Assembly (NCBI GenBank): GCA_016721825.1
Contig: JADKHI010000001.1
Span: 248,001-312,000 of the forward strand
Direction: 5' to 3'
DNA: 64,000 nucleotides
Source of the DNA: Flavobacteriales bacterium
GTDB lineage: Bacteria; Bacteroidota; Bacteroidia; Flavobacteriales_F; PHOS-HE28
The notes beneath the pieces are model-generated. The model had not been told where the DNA came from. It did no database searches and saw only the letters and a program-made list of their open reading frames with translations. The translations under genes were made by a program, and so were the position numbers. Below, piece after piece: positions 43,597 to 52,590 of this stretch. Position 1 is the stretch's first letter; each line of letters begins with the position of its first letter.

Positions 43597-44403
43597 ATGA
43601 GCCTGATCGAAAAGGTCATCAACCGCGCATTGCAGCCCTTGGGCTTCGAACTGTATCCCATCCGTCCACCCAAGAACCGCTTGAGCGGTGGCCAGTTCAA
43701 CCTTGCGCCGATCCGCCTGAGCATGGAGGCCAGCTTGCAACACTTGCGCGGCCTTGGCTACAACCCGAGCCTGATCGTGGACGTGGGCGCCGGACACGGC
43801 ACCGCCCCTTTGCTGAACACCTGGCCCAAAGCCACTTCCCTCTGGCTGGAGCCTTTGAAGGAGTTCGAACCGAAATTGCAGGCCCTGAGCCAGAAGCACC
43901 CCGGCCGCTTCATCATCGCTGCCGCCGGCGCTGAGAAAGGCTCCTTGACCCTGCACGTGCACGGCGACCTTTACGGTAGCTCCCTGATGCAGGAAAGCGA
44001 TGGCGCCACCGCCGACGGTACGCCCCGCGAAGTGCCCATCGTGCGCCTGGATGATGAGGTGGACATGGCCAAGCTCGGCACCGACGTGCTCCTGAAGGTG
44101 GACGTGCAAGGCGCTGAGCTGCATGTGCTCAATGGCGCACAGGAACTGCTGAAGCATTGTGCCGTGGTGGTGCTGGAGACGAACTTCTTCGAGTTCCACA
44201 CCAACTCACCCGAGTTCTTCGAAGTGCTGAAGTACATGTACGACCGCGGCTTCGTGGCCTACGACATCTTCGATGGGCACAACCGCCCGTTGGATGATGC
44301 CCTGGCGCAACGCGACGTGCTCTTCGTGCAAGCGAAAGGCCGCTTCCGCCACTCGCACGAATGGTCCAGCAAGGGCCAGCGTGAGCAGTACTTCGGCAAG
44401 TAG
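43597..44403 (+). CDS. FkbM-family methyltransferase
   Basis: 268 aa. The S-adenosylmethionine-binding motif I is L-I-V-D-V-G-A-G-H-G-T-A (about 58-69), followed by W-L-E-P and, at the FkbM-specific position, L-L-K-V-D-V-Q-G-A-E-L-H-V-L-N-G-A. Family members O-methylate sugars or polyketides; here the acceptor is unknown, and a polysaccharide or lipid head group is plausible. It is a single gene between the dihydroorotase-like gene and a convergent lipoprotein gene. Confidence 0.87.
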   Translation: MSLIEKVINRALQPLGFELYPIRPPKNRLSGGQFNLAPIRLSMEASLQHLRGLGYNPSLIVDVGAGHGTAPLLNTWPKATSLWLEPLKEFEPKLQALSQKHPGRFIIAAAGAEKGSLTLHVHGDLYGSSLMQESDGATADGTPREVPIVRLDDEVDMAKLGTDVLLKVDVQGAELHVLNGAQELLKHCAVVVLETNFFEFHTNSPEFFEVLKYMYDRGFVAYDIFDGHNRPLDDALAQRDVLFVQAKGRFRHSHEWSSKGQREQYFGK

Positions 44404-44417
44404 TCGCTACCTGCTTC

Positions 44418-44434
44418 CTAGAGAAGATCTCTAG
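44418..44434. terminator. Short convergent hairpin
   Basis: CTAGAGA and TCTCTAG (7-bp stem, 3-nt loop) lie between the convergent FkbM and lipoprotein genes and overlap the lipoprotein stop codon. The stem is weak and has no U-run, so terminator function is uncertain. Confidence 0.3.
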
Positions 44435-45006
44435 CGGCCGGCCGCTTGGGCGTCCGTCTGCTCGTTCTGCTTGCGGAAACGATCGATCAGCTCGGCATCC
44501 GTGTATTGCAGGTTGTCGATCATCACCTTGGCCTCCTTGCCGAAGGTGTGGTCCGGAAAACGTTGGATCACTTCCTCGTAGGCCTGCTTGGCCTTGCCCA
44601 GCTCTTTCATGTCGTCCTGGTAGATCAGGGCTTTCTGATAGTAGCAGGCCACCACATCAGGCCAGTTCGGGTAGTCGCGGATCACACGGTCGTAGATGTC
44701 CACGGCGGCTTGCGGGTCCTTCAAGTTGCGCTGGATGCCGGCCGCACGCACCAGGTACTCCGGAGCCAGCGAATCCAGCGGATACGCCTTTGCATAGGCC
44801 TTGTAGACATCGAGCAGCGCGACAGCACCCCGGCGATCAAAGGCCGGCTTCTCAAAGATGGAATCCTCCATGGCATGGATCCGACCGGCCATGAAAGCAG
44901 GCGACACAGATGCGGAGTCCGCAGCGGCTGTGGTGTCCGCGCCTTCCTTCGCACCACCGCCACAGGCGGTCAACACCAACATCGAGAGGTAGATCAGTCG
45001 TTTCAT
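44431..45006 (-). CDS. TPR-type lipoprotein
   Basis: 191 aa. Lipobox V-L-T-A-C-G-G-G puts the lipid on Cys15. After an Ala/Asp-rich linker, residues ~55-175 form TPR-like helix pairs (Y-P-L-D-S-L-A-P-E-Y-L-V-R-A-A-G, A-V-D-I-Y-D-R-V-I-R-D-Y-P, A-K-Q-A-Y-E-E-V-I-Q-R-F-P-D-H). These usually mediate protein contacts on the periplasmic side of a membrane, as in BamD/YbgF-type proteins. It follows def by 7 nt and probably belongs to a ruvX-def-lipoprotein operon. Confidence 0.82.
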   Translation of the reverse strand: MKRLIYLSMLVLTACGGGAKEGADTTAAADSASVSPAFMAGRIHAMEDSIFEKPAFDRRGAVALLDVYKAYAKAYPLDSLAPEYLVRAAGIQRNLKDPQAAVDIYDRVIRDYPNWPDVVACYYQKALIYQDDMKELGKAKQAYEEVIQRFPDHTFGKEAKVMIDNLQYTDAELIDRFRKQNEQTDAQAAGR

Positions 45007-45013
45007 CGTCGGG

Positions 45014-45595
45014 CTATTTCGCTGGAGGGAACCGCATCTTGTACTTCGCTTCGGTGCGCCCGGCCGTGATGTCGCGGAGCTTGCCTTGCAGCAACCGGCG
45101 CCGTAGGGGCGTCAGGTGGTCGGTGAACAGGATGCCGTCCAGGTGGTCGTGCTCGTGCTGGATCACACGGGCCGCAAAGCCTTCGAAGGTCTCCTCGTGC
45201 TCCTTGAACTTCTCGTCCTGGTACTGCAGCACGATCTTGGGCTGGCGCATCACCGCCTCGCGGATGTTCGGAATGCTGAGGCAGCCTTCCTCAAAGGACC
45301 ACTCCTCCCCATCCTCTTCCACGATGTAGGGGTTGATAAAGACCTTCTTGAAGTCCTTCAAGTGCGCATCTTCCGTGGGCTCTCCGTCCTCATCTTCCGC
45401 GAAGGGCGAAGCGTCGACGATGAAGAGGCGGATGCTCTGGCCGATCTGCGGGGCGGCAAGACCCACGCCGCTGGCCGCGTACATGGTCTCGAACATGTCG
45501 GCGATGAGCTGCTTCAGGCCAGGGTGGCCGGGCTCAATGTCCTGTGCCATTTTCTTCAGCACAGGGTCGCCGTAGGCGCGGATGGGAAGGATCAT
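45014..45595 (-). CDS. def: Peptide deformylase
   Basis: Removes the formyl group from nascent proteins. 193 aa with all three active-site motifs: G-V-G-L-A-A-P-Q-I-G (43-52), E-G-C-L-S-I-P with metal ligand Cys105, and Q-H-E-H-D-H-L-D-G with His147, catalytic Glu148 and His151. The N-terminus M-I-L-P-I-R-A-Y-G-D-P-V-L is family-typical, so the ATG at 45595 is used. An acidic insert (E-D-E-D-G-E-P-T-E-D, about 67-76) is longer than in E. coli Def. It lies between ruvX (90 nt upstream) and a lipoprotein gene. Confidence 0.95.
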   Translation of the reverse strand: MILPIRAYGDPVLKKMAQDIEPGHPGLKQLIADMFETMYAASGVGLAAPQIGQSIRLFIVDASPFAEDEDGEPTEDAHLKDFKKVFINPYIVEEDGEEWSFEEGCLSIPNIREAVMRQPKIVLQYQDEKFKEHEETFEGFAARVIQHEHDHLDGILFTDHLTPLRRRLLQGKLRDITAGRTEAKYKMRFPPAK

Positions 45596-45685
45596 GCGGT
45601 GTCGGTCCCCTTGGAACTGCGCTCGGGGGGCGCAAAAATAACCGGCCAAAGCTGCGCCGCAGCGACCGGGCCTGCCAGTACGCCC

Positions 45686-46108
45686 CTATTTCCTACCGGT
45701 CCGACGCTCCATGAAGCCCTGGAGAAGGATGGTGGCGCTGATGCGGTCCAGCTGCCCCTTCTCCCGCCGGGCCATGCGTCCCTTGCCGCTCATATTCAGT
45801 GTCTGTTGCGCCATGCTACTGGTGAAACGCTCGTCCATCGTCTCCACCCATTGCTTCGGACAGGCGCGCTTCAGGTGCTCCAGAAAGGTGAGCACGCCGG
45901 GCGTGGCATCGGTGGGACGACCGTCGAGGTTCAAGGGCATGCCGACCACGATCCCTTCCACGTCCTCCTTCGCCACGTAGCGCTTCACATAGTCGATGGC
46001 CTCTTCCGTGGGCACCGTGTCCAGTGCACTGGCGATGATCTGCGCGGTGTCTGTGACCGCCAGTCCGGTGCGTTTGCTGCCGTGGTCGATGGCGAGGATG
46101 CGGGGCAT
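45686..46108 (-). CDS. ruvX: Putative pre-16S rRNA nuclease / Holliday junction resolvase-like RuvX (YqgF)
   Basis: 140 aa RNase-H-fold protein. The family start R-I-L-A-I-D-H-G-S-K-R-T-G-L-A-V-T-D is intact with the first catalytic Asp, followed by V-V-G-M-P-L-N-L-D-G, D-E-R-F-T-S and the late acidic D-R-I-S-A-T-I-L-L-Q (the usual D-x-x-A-A). Members trim the 16S rRNA 5' end; an older annotation is junction resolvase. It is divergent from dapD, only 38 nt apart. Confidence 0.92.
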   Translation of the reverse strand: MPRILAIDHGSKRTGLAVTDTAQIIASALDTVPTEEAIDYVKRYVAKEDVEGIVVGMPLNLDGRPTDATPGVLTFLEHLKRACPKQWVETMDERFTSSMAQQTLNMSGKGRMARREKGQLDRISATILLQGFMERRTGRK

Positions 46109-46112
46109 GCGG

Positions 46113-46142
46113 CGAAGGTGCGGAGAATGGCCCGCATCTTTG
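46113..46142. promoter_or_regulatory. Divergent promoter-like boxes of ruvX and dapD
   Basis: Minus-strand CACCTTCG (46113-46120) and plus-strand CATCTTTG (46135-46142) each lie exactly 4 nt before the ATG of ruvX and dapD respectively. Both fit (T/C)AnnTTYG. They fill nearly all of the 38-nt intergenic space. Confidence 0.4.
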
Positions 46143-46146
46143 TGGT

Positions 46147-46953
46147 ATGCATGAACTGATCGAGAAGGCCTGGGCGGACCGCTCCATGCTCCGCTACCCC
46201 GAGGTCGTTGAGGCGGTGGAGAACACCATTGCGCGGCTGGACAAGGGCGAACTTCGCGTGGCCGAGCCCGATGGTGATGGCTGGAAGGTGAACGAATGGC
46301 TGAAGAAGGCCGTGCTCATGTACTTCCCCATCAAGCAGATGCACACCATGGAGGTGGGGCCGCTGGAGTTCCATGACAAGATCCCTTTGAAGCGGCACTA
46401 CGCCAGCCTTGGCGTGCGGGTGGTGCCCCATGCCATCGCGCGGCACGGCAGCTATCTGGCCCCCGGCGTGATCTTGATGCCCAGCTATGTGAACATCGGC
46501 GCCTATGTGGACAGCGACACCATGGTGGACACCTGGGCCACGGTGGGCAGCTGCGCACAGATCGGCAAGGGCGTGCACCTGAGCGGCGGTGTGGGCATCG
46601 GCGGTGTGCTCGAGCCAGTGCAGGCCGCTCCCGTGATCATCGAGGACGGTTGCTTCATCGGTTCGCGGGCCATTGTGGTGGAGGGCGTGCGGGTGGGTCG
46701 CGAGGCCGTGCTCGGCGCCAACGTGGTGCTCACCGCCAGCACCCGCATCATCGACATCACCGGACCGGAACCGAAGGAGATGAAGGGATACGTGCCGCCG
46801 CGCTCCGTGGTGATCCCCGGCACCGTGCCCAAGAAGTTCCCGGCCGGTGAATACGGTGTGCCCTGCGCGCTGATCATTGGGCAACGCAAGGAGAGCACCG
46901 ACAAGAAGACCAGCCTCAACGACGCTCTGCGCGAACACAGCGTGGCCGTGTGA
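46147..46953 (+). CDS. dapD: Tetrahydrodipicolinate N-succinyltransferase
   Basis: 268 aa trimeric hexapeptide-repeat enzyme of the succinylase branch of diaminopimelate/lysine synthesis. The N-terminal helical region (V-N-E-W-L-K-K-A-V-L-M-Y-F) is followed by a left-handed beta-helix (G-S-Y-L-A-P-G-V-I-L-M-P-S-Y-V-N-I-G-A-Y, then W-A-T-V-G-S-C-A-Q-I-G) and the family motif G-G-V-L-E-P-x-Q-A-x-P-V-I-I-E-D. With dapF in the same window this marks the succinylase rather than aminotransferase route. Its stop overlaps an upstream GTG of the next gene. Confidence 0.94.
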   Translation: MHELIEKAWADRSMLRYPEVVEAVENTIARLDKGELRVAEPDGDGWKVNEWLKKAVLMYFPIKQMHTMEVGPLEFHDKIPLKRHYASLGVRVVPHAIARHGSYLAPGVILMPSYVNIGAYVDSDTMVDTWATVGSCAQIGKGVHLSGGVGIGGVLEPVQAAPVIIEDGCFIGSRAIVVEGVRVGREAVLGANVVLTASTRIIDITGPEPKEMKGYVPPRSVVIPGTVPKKFPAGEYGVPCALIIGQRKESTDKKTSLNDALREHSVAV

Positions 46954-46961
46954 CCCCGATC

Positions 46962-48086
46962 ATGCGTTCCTTCCGCATCCTCCCCATCGCCCTCTTGCTG
47001 CTGCTCGCCAGCGGCTGTACGGTAGGCCGTTTTGTGAAATGGAACTTCGCGGATCGCCGCGACTACAGGAAGTTCCCCACGCGCCCGCTTCCCGCTTCTC
47101 CCCAGCCCTTCCACTACCCGGTCGCGGCGCAGGAGCTCGGTCCCCGGAATGTTACCGAGAACGGTAAGGATGTCCCCTTGGACACCTGGCTGGCCGACCA
47201 CAAGACCGTGGCCTTCCTCGTGATCCGCCGCGACACCATCCTGTACGAACGCTACTTCAAGGGTTACGACACCACGCAGGTACATCCGTCCTTCTCCATG
47301 GCCAAGTCCGTGGTGAGCATGCTCATAGGTACCGCGATCGCCGATGGCCTGATCCGAGACGTGCAGCAACCCATCACCGACTTCATTCCGGAACTGAAGG
47401 CCAACGGCTTCGATGCGGTCACCATCGAGCACGTGCTGCAGATGACCAGCGGCATCGACTTCAAGGAGAGCTACGTGAACCCCTTCGGCACCGTGGCCAA
47501 GTTCTACTACGGCCGCCAGCTCACCAAGTACACGCTGGACCTGAAGCTAAAGAACCCGCCCGGCACGAAATGGGAATACGTGAGCGGCGACACGCAACTG
47601 CTCGGCCTGCTGCTGGAGCGGGCGTTGCGCGCCAAGGGCGATCCACGCACGCTGACCCAATACCTGAGCGACCGCATCTGGACACCGCTCGGCATGGAGC
47701 ACCCCTCTTCGTGGAGCATCGACCATAAGGGCGACGGCATCGAGAAGGCCTTCTGCTGCATCAACGCCCCGGCCCGCGACTTCGCGAAGCTGGGCTCGCT
47801 CTACCTGAAGAAAGGCCTCTGGCGCGGGCAGCAGCTGGTGCCGGAGGCTTGGGTGGAGACCAGTACGAAGGCGGTGACCACCAACGGCGGTGCGAGCTTC
47901 TACCGCTACCAGTGGTGGCTGCCATCCGGCGAGGGCGACTTCAACGCTGAGGGCATCCTCGGCCAATTCATCTACGTCGACCCGGCGCGTGAACTGGTGA
48001 TCGTGCGCTTGGGCGGTGCGTACGGGAACGTCGGCTGGCCGCAATTCTTCCGCACCCTGGCGCCCTTGTATTCGACCGTTCCCTGA
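46962..48086 (+). CDS. Beta-lactamase-fold serine hydrolase lipoprotein
   Basis: 374 aa. A signal peptide with lipobox L-L-A-S-G-C (Cys19) places it in the envelope. The class C beta-lactamase/penicillin-binding fold is shown by S112-M-A-K115 (the S-x-x-K nucleophile), Y-V-S near 200 (the Y-x-N position carries Ser) and a C-terminal L-G-G-A region. Family members include esterases, D-aminopeptidases and peptidoglycan hydrolases; true beta-lactamase activity is not implied. A GTG at 46950, overlapping the dapD stop, is an alternative start that adds four residues ahead of the signal peptide. Confidence 0.85.
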   Translation: MRSFRILPIALLLLLASGCTVGRFVKWNFADRRDYRKFPTRPLPASPQPFHYPVAAQELGPRNVTENGKDVPLDTWLADHKTVAFLVIRRDTILYERYFKGYDTTQVHPSFSMAKSVVSMLIGTAIADGLIRDVQQPITDFIPELKANGFDAVTIEHVLQMTSGIDFKESYVNPFGTVAKFYYGRQLTKYTLDLKLKNPPGTKWEYVSGDTQLLGLLLERALRAKGDPRTLTQYLSDRIWTPLGMEHPSSWSIDHKGDGIEKAFCCINAPARDFAKLGSLYLKKGLWRGQQLVPEAWVETSTKAVTTNGGASFYRYQWWLPSGEGDFNAEGILGQFIYVDPARELVIVRLGGAYGNVGWPQFFRTLAPLYSTVP

Positions 48087-48089
48087 TCC

Positions 48090-49370
48090 ATGGAGATCCT
48101 CGTCATCTTCCTGCTCACCCTGCTGAACGGCTTCTTCTCGCTCAGCGAGATCGCGCTGGTGAGCGTGAAGCCCTCGCGCATCCAAGGCCTGGCAGACCAG
48201 GGCGATGAGCGGGCGAAGGTGATCCTGAAGCTCCTCGCCAACCCCGAGGCCTTTCTCAGCTCTGTGCAGGTGGGCATCACGCTCATTGGCATCATCGCAG
48301 GTGCGTACGGCGGCACGGCCCTCACCGGCGACCTTGAAGCCGTGCTGCTCGGCTGGCCGACGTTCGCGGCCCACGCGCACAACATCGCCCTCGTGTTCGT
48401 GATCGGCGGCATCACCTACTTCACCATCGTAGTGGGTGAGCTGGTGCCCAAGACCGTGGCCATGAGCAACCCGGAAGGCATCGCGCTGTTCAGCGCGCCG
48501 ATCATCCACATCTTCACCATGGCCATGTACCCCTTCGTGAAGCTGCTGTCCATCTCCACGGCACTGATCGTGAAGCTGCTGCCGATCAAGGAGGACCAGA
48601 GCGACCAGCTGAGCGAAGAGGAATTGCGCGCCATCATCCGTACGGCCAACACACAAGGCGTGCTGGATAAGCAGGAATCGGAGGCCCACCAGAACATCTT
48701 CCGGTTCAGTGAGCATGTGGCCCGCACCCTGATGACCCACCGCAGCCAGGTGGAATGGATCGACAGCACCAAGCCGCTGGATCAGATCATCACCCAGGTG
48801 AAGGACAGCACACGGTCCAAGTACCCCGTCTGTCGCGGCCAGCTCGATGAGATCCTCGGCACGCTCGACATCCGCGATCTGTTGGAGCAGGCCAACACGC
48901 CCGGCTTCCGCATCGAGCAGGTGGTGAAGCCCGCCATCATCGTCCCGGACAACGCCAGCGGCTTCAACATCTTGAAGCTCTTCAAGAAGAACAAGCAGTA
49001 CATCGCCATCGTGGTGGATGAGCATGGCCAGTTCGAAGGAGTGCTGACGTTGCACGACCTCACCGAAGTGATCGTCGGCGACCTGCCCGATGAGGATGAG
49101 GACACCACTTCCGAGATCGTCCAACGGCCCGATGGTTCGTGGCTTGTGGGCGGCCAAGTGCTGATCGGAGACCTCAACCAATTCCTTGGTCGAGCTGTGA
49201 TGGACGAGGAATCCACAGGCTACACCACGGTGGGTGGCTACTTCCTCAGCAGGCTCGACAACATCCCCACGGTCGGTGACCATTTCGAGGATGAGCATTT
49301 CGTGGGCGAGGTGATGGACATGGACGGCAACCGGATCGACAAGGTGCTCATCACCCTGCAAGCGGATTGA
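48090..49370 (+). CDS. HlyC/CorC-type membrane protein (DUF21-CBS-CorC_HlyC)
   Basis: 426 aa. The N-terminal DUF21 (CNNM) domain has about four membrane helices (I-F-L-L-T-L-L-N-G-F-F-S-L-S-E-I-A-L and G-E-L-V-P-K-T-V-A). Two CBS domains (~215-345) and a C-terminal CorC_HlyC transporter-associated domain (~355-426, D-G-S-W-L-V-G-G-Q, Y-T-T-V-G-G-Y) follow. Despite the historical name haemolysin, relatives take part in magnesium or cobalt handling. It starts 3 nt after the hydrolase gene and ends 3 nt before the GT9 gene, so this is a tight operon. Confidence 0.92.
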   Translation: MEILVIFLLTLLNGFFSLSEIALVSVKPSRIQGLADQGDERAKVILKLLANPEAFLSSVQVGITLIGIIAGAYGGTALTGDLEAVLLGWPTFAAHAHNIALVFVIGGITYFTIVVGELVPKTVAMSNPEGIALFSAPIIHIFTMAMYPFVKLLSISTALIVKLLPIKEDQSDQLSEEELRAIIRTANTQGVLDKQESEAHQNIFRFSEHVARTLMTHRSQVEWIDSTKPLDQIITQVKDSTRSKYPVCRGQLDEILGTLDIRDLLEQANTPGFRIEQVVKPAIIVPDNASGFNILKLFKKNKQYIAIVVDEHGQFEGVLTLHDLTEVIVGDLPDEDEDTTSEIVQRPDGSWLVGGQVLIGDLNQFLGRAVMDEESTGYTTVGGYFLSRLDNIPTVGDHFEDEHFVGEVMDMDGNRIDKVLITLQAD

Positions 49371-49373
49371 CCG

Positions 49374-50363
49374 ATGAAACAGTTCCTCGTCATTCAGACC
49401 GCCTTTCTCGGTGATGCCGTGTTGGTGACGAGCATCGTGGAAAAGCTGCACGCCTTCTACCCGGACGCTCAGATCGACCTGGTAGTGCGGAAAGGCAACG
49501 ACGGGCTCTTCACGGACCATCCGTTCCTGCGGAAGCTCTTCGTGTGGGATAAGCGCACAGCCAAGAACCGCAACCTCTTCGGCCTGATAAGTGAACTGCG
49601 GAAGACCGAGTACGACCACATCATCAACTGCCAGCGCTTCTTCAGCACGGGCCTGATGACTGTGTTGGCTCGCGGCAAGGAAAAGATCGGCTATGACAAG
49701 AATCCCTTGAGCCTGTTCTTCACCCGGACCGTGAAGCATGTGATCGGTGATGGCCGCCACGAGGTCGATCGCCTGAACGCGCTGATCGAGCACCTGACGG
49801 ATGCGTCGCGTCCGTTGCCCAAGCTCTATCCGGACAAGGAAGCCCGTGATGATGCCGAGCGGCTCATCTACCAATTCACGGAGAACCAAGGCCGCTATAT
49901 CTGCATCGCCCCGGCATCTGTTTGGTTCACCAAGCAATGGCCCGAGGCGAAGTGGATCGAGCTGATCAAGGCCCTGCCGCAGGACCTGCACGTGTTCTTG
50001 ATCGGTGCACCGAGCGACGGACCGCTGTGCCAACGGATCATCAAGGCTGCGGGACTGGGCCACGACCTGAGCGAAGATCTTTCCCTGCTGGCCAGTGCAG
50101 CCTTGATGGAGGGCGCCGCCATGAACTACGTGAATGACAGTGCCCCGCTCCACATCGCCAGCGCCATGAACGCACCGGTGACCGCGGTGTTCTGCAGCAC
50201 CGTTCCCGCCTTCGGCTTCGGTCCGCTACGCGCGAACGGCCGCGTTGTTGAGACCACCGAGAAGCTGGATTGCCGGCCTTGTGGTTTGCACGGCTACAAG
50301 GCTTGTCCGAAGGGGCATTTCAAGTGCGCGTTGGGGATCGAGGCTGTGCGCGTGGCTTCCTAA
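49374..50363 (+). CDS. Glycosyltransferase family 9 (heptosyltransferase-like)
   Basis: 329 aa GT-B glycosyltransferase. N-terminal [14 protein letters not shown] is the GT9 signature; [16 protein letters not shown] and [12 protein letters not shown] form the sugar-nucleotide site. Heptosyltransferases add heptose to lipopolysaccharide core in Gram-negatives. The C-terminal [19 protein letters not shown] holds several cysteines, as in many GT9 proteins. Last gene of the run from dapD. Confidence 0.9.
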   Translation: MKQFLVIQTAFLGDAVLVTSIVEKLHAFYPDAQIDLVVRKGNDGLFTDHPFLRKLFVWDKRTAKNRNLFGLISELRKTEYDHIINCQRFFSTGLMTVLARGKEKIGYDKNPLSLFFTRTVKHVIGDGRHEVDRLNALIEHLTDASRPLPKLYPDKEARDDAERLIYQFTENQGRYICIAPASVWFTKQWPEAKWIELIKALPQDLHVFLIGAPSDGPLCQRIIKAAGLGHDLSEDLSLLASAALMEGAAMNYVNDSAPLHIASAMNAPVTAVFCSTVPAFGFGPLRANGRVVETTEKLDCRPCGLHGYKACPKGHFKCALGIEAVRVAS

Positions 50364-50372
50364 GTCCCGGCC

Positions 50373-50380
50373 TACTTTTG
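50373..50380 (+). promoter_or_regulatory. -7 element of the CCA-adding enzyme gene
   Basis: TACTTTTG, an exact TAnnTTTG match 12 nt before the ATG at 50393. No -33 TTG is found at normal spacing. Confidence 0.45.
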
Positions 50381-50392
50381 CCGCCCTTCGCC

Positions 50393-51856
50393 ATGTCCCG
50401 CACCAGCAGCTACACCGTCGATCCCGACCGCCTTCAGGGCGTGGTGGGTGAGCCGTTGTTCGCGGCGGTGGCGGCGGAAGCGGCGAAGCAGAACATTCCC
50501 GCCTTCGCGATCGGTGGCTACGTGCGCGACCGGCTGATCGGGCGGCCCTGCAAGGACATCGACTTCGTGGTGGAGGGTGACGGCATCGCGTTCGCGGAAG
50601 GGGTCTCGCAGCGCCTCGGCGCGGGGCACGTGAACGTCTTCAAGAACTTCGGCACGGCCATGTTCATGTTCGGTGACTGGCAGGTGGAGTTCGTTGGTGC
50701 TCGCAAGGAGAGCTACAGCCGCGACAGCCGTAAGCCCGCCGTGGAGCCAGGCACCATCAAGGATGATCAGGAGCGGCGCGACTTCACCATCAACGCACTG
50801 GCCATCTCGCTCAACGCCGGAAGCCTTGGCGCGCTGGTGGATCCCTTCGGTGGTATCCTCGATCTGGACCGGGGCATCCTGCGCACGCCGCTGGATCCGG
50901 ACATCACCTTCAGCGATGATCCGCTCCGCATGTTGCGGGCCGTGCGTTTCGCGACGCAGCTCAACTTCGTCATCGACCCACCGACCTTCGACGCCATCAA
51001 ACGGAACGCCGGGCGCCTGGAGATCATCAGTGCGGAACGCATCCACACGGAGCTCAACAAGATCATCGAGACGCGCAAGCCGAGCAAGGGTTTCATCCTG
51101 CTGCGCGACACGCTCCTGCTGCAGGAGTTCTTCCCCGAGTTCCTGGAACTGGCGGGTGCCGAGGAGAAATTCGGCATCGGCCACAAGGACAACTTCTACC
51201 ACACGCTGCAGGTGCTGGACAACGTCTGCGAGCATAGCGACGACCTGTGGCTGCGCTGGGCGGCGATCCTTCACGACATCGCCAAGCCGAAGACCAAGCG
51301 CTTCGAACCCGGTCACGGCTGGACCTTCCATGGCCACGAGGACAAGGGCGCACGCATGGTGCCCACCATCTTCCGCCGCCTGAAGCTTCCGCTGGACGAG
51401 AAGATGCGCTTCGTGCAGAACCTCGTGGCGCTGCACCTCCGCCCCATCGCGCTCACCAAGGAAACAGTGACCGACAGCGCCGTGCGCCGCCTGCTCTTCG
51501 ACGCCGGCGATGACATCGACGCGCTGATGATCCTGTGCCGTGCGGACATCACAAGCAAGAACGAGAAGAAGAAGGAACGCTACCTCCAGAACTACGATGT
51601 GGTGATCCAGAAGCTGCGCGAGGTGGAAGCCAAGGACCGCGTGCGCAACTTCCAGCCACCCATCACTGGGGAGGACATCATGCGCGCCTTCGGGATCCCG
51701 CCCTGCAAGCTGATCGGCGACATCAAGACGGTGATCAAGGACGCTATCCTGGACGGCAAGATCCAGAACGACCGCACGCAGGCCTGGCAACTGATGCTCG
51801 ACACGGGCCGGGAACTCGGCACAGAGCCGTTGGTCGGCATGGAGAAGGCCCAGTAG
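50393..51856 (+). CDS. cca: CCA tRNA nucleotidyltransferase with HD domain
   Basis: 487 aa class II nucleotidyltransferase that adds or repairs the 3' CCA of tRNAs. Catalytic start: [12 protein letters not shown] with acidic motif K-D-I-D-F-V-V-E-G; then [10 protein letters not shown] and [11 protein letters not shown] (nucleotide-selecting region). The C-terminal part has an HD domain ([12 protein letters not shown], then [10 protein letters not shown]), a phosphohydrolase module found in many bacterial versions. The ATG at 50393 is chosen because the longer frame runs back into the GT9 gene. Confidence 0.94.
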   Translation: MSRTSSYTVDPDRLQGVVGEPLFAAVAAEAAKQNIPAFAIGGYVRDRLIGRPCKDIDFVVEGDGIAFAEGVSQRLGAGHVNVFKNFGTAMFMFGDWQVEFVGARKESYSRDSRKPAVEPGTIKDDQERRDFTINALAISLNAGSLGALVDPFGGILDLDRGILRTPLDPDITFSDDPLRMLRAVRFATQLNFVIDPPTFDAIKRNAGRLEIISAERIHTELNKIIETRKPSKGFILLRDTLLLQEFFPEFLELAGAEEKFGIGHKDNFYHTLQVLDNVCEHSDDLWLRWAAILHDIAKPKTKRFEPGHGWTFHGHEDKGARMVPTIFRRLKLPLDEKMRFVQNLVALHLRPIALTKETVTDSAVRRLLFDAGDDIDALMILCRADITSKNEKKKERYLQNYDVVIQKLREVEAKDRVRNFQPPITGEDIMRAFGIPPCKLIGDIKTVIKDAILDGKIQNDRTQAWQLMLDTGRELGTEPLVGMEKAQ

Positions 51857-51863
51857 GAGCCGC

Positions 51864-52590
51864 TCAAGGCAACTGCTCCTGCCGCACCGCCGCAGGGTTC
51901 ACGCCGCCGATCGCCACCAAGAGCCGGTCCCGATCGTTCACTGTTCCAACGTACTTCACAATACCGTCCATGTTCACGTCTTCGGTGTAGTATCCGGTAG
52001 CCGTGAGGGTGGGAACGCTGCCGCCGATCACTTGGAGCATGGGATCCCTGTCGTTCTGCGCCCCCGTGTACTTCAATTCCGCATCGAAGCTGGCATTGCC
52101 GACCCATAACAGGGCCTTGCCATCGCGCAGGGTGCGGGCGTCGCTGCCGTAGGTCGCAGTGAGCGTATCGGAAAGGTCGATGGCGATGGGATCCCGGGTA
52201 AGGGCGAAAGCCGCATCCGTCATTACGCCAAGGTGATTGCGGTGACGCACCACGATCCGGTAGTTGCCCGGATCCGTTGCGAACGTCACCACGCCCCCAT
52301 CGGCGGCCATGATATCGCCATCGCGCTGGAGAAGCCCGTTCGCGGTGGCCAGCACTTGAGTACCTGTATTGGCATCGCGCAGCTCAAGGAAGACCCAATC
52401 CACCAGAGCGTCCGCACCAGTAACAGCCAACAAGGCGGGGGCGAGGGCCTCGCCCACCACACCGCTCACATGCACCAAGCCCACAGCTGTGTTCGGTTCG
52501 GTGCCGGGTAGTAGGTTCTGTGCGCGCAGGGCATCACTCATAAGGTCGGTCTGGTCGTTGTACGGTCCATCGAGCAAAGCCCTCACGTTC
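51864..52590 (-). other. Shared C-terminal module, copy 3 (protein domain)
   Basis: About 242 residues homologous to copies 1 and 2, fused here to a hydrolase instead of a lysyl oxidase. D-V-N-M-D-G-I-V-K-Y before the second N-D-R-D most closely resembles a dockerin calcium loop. Confidence 0.85.

Noticed and set aside
46962..48086. Antibiotic-resistance beta-lactamase
   Set aside because: The S-x-x-K motif is present but the fold family is broad, the Y-x-N position carries Ser, and it is a lipoprotein in a housekeeping operon; resistance is not supported.
47547..50153. An 868-codon minus-strand open frame
   Set aside because: Antisense across three well-supported genes (serine hydrolase, CorC/HlyC-type, GT9); high-G+C DNA commonly keeps such frames open.
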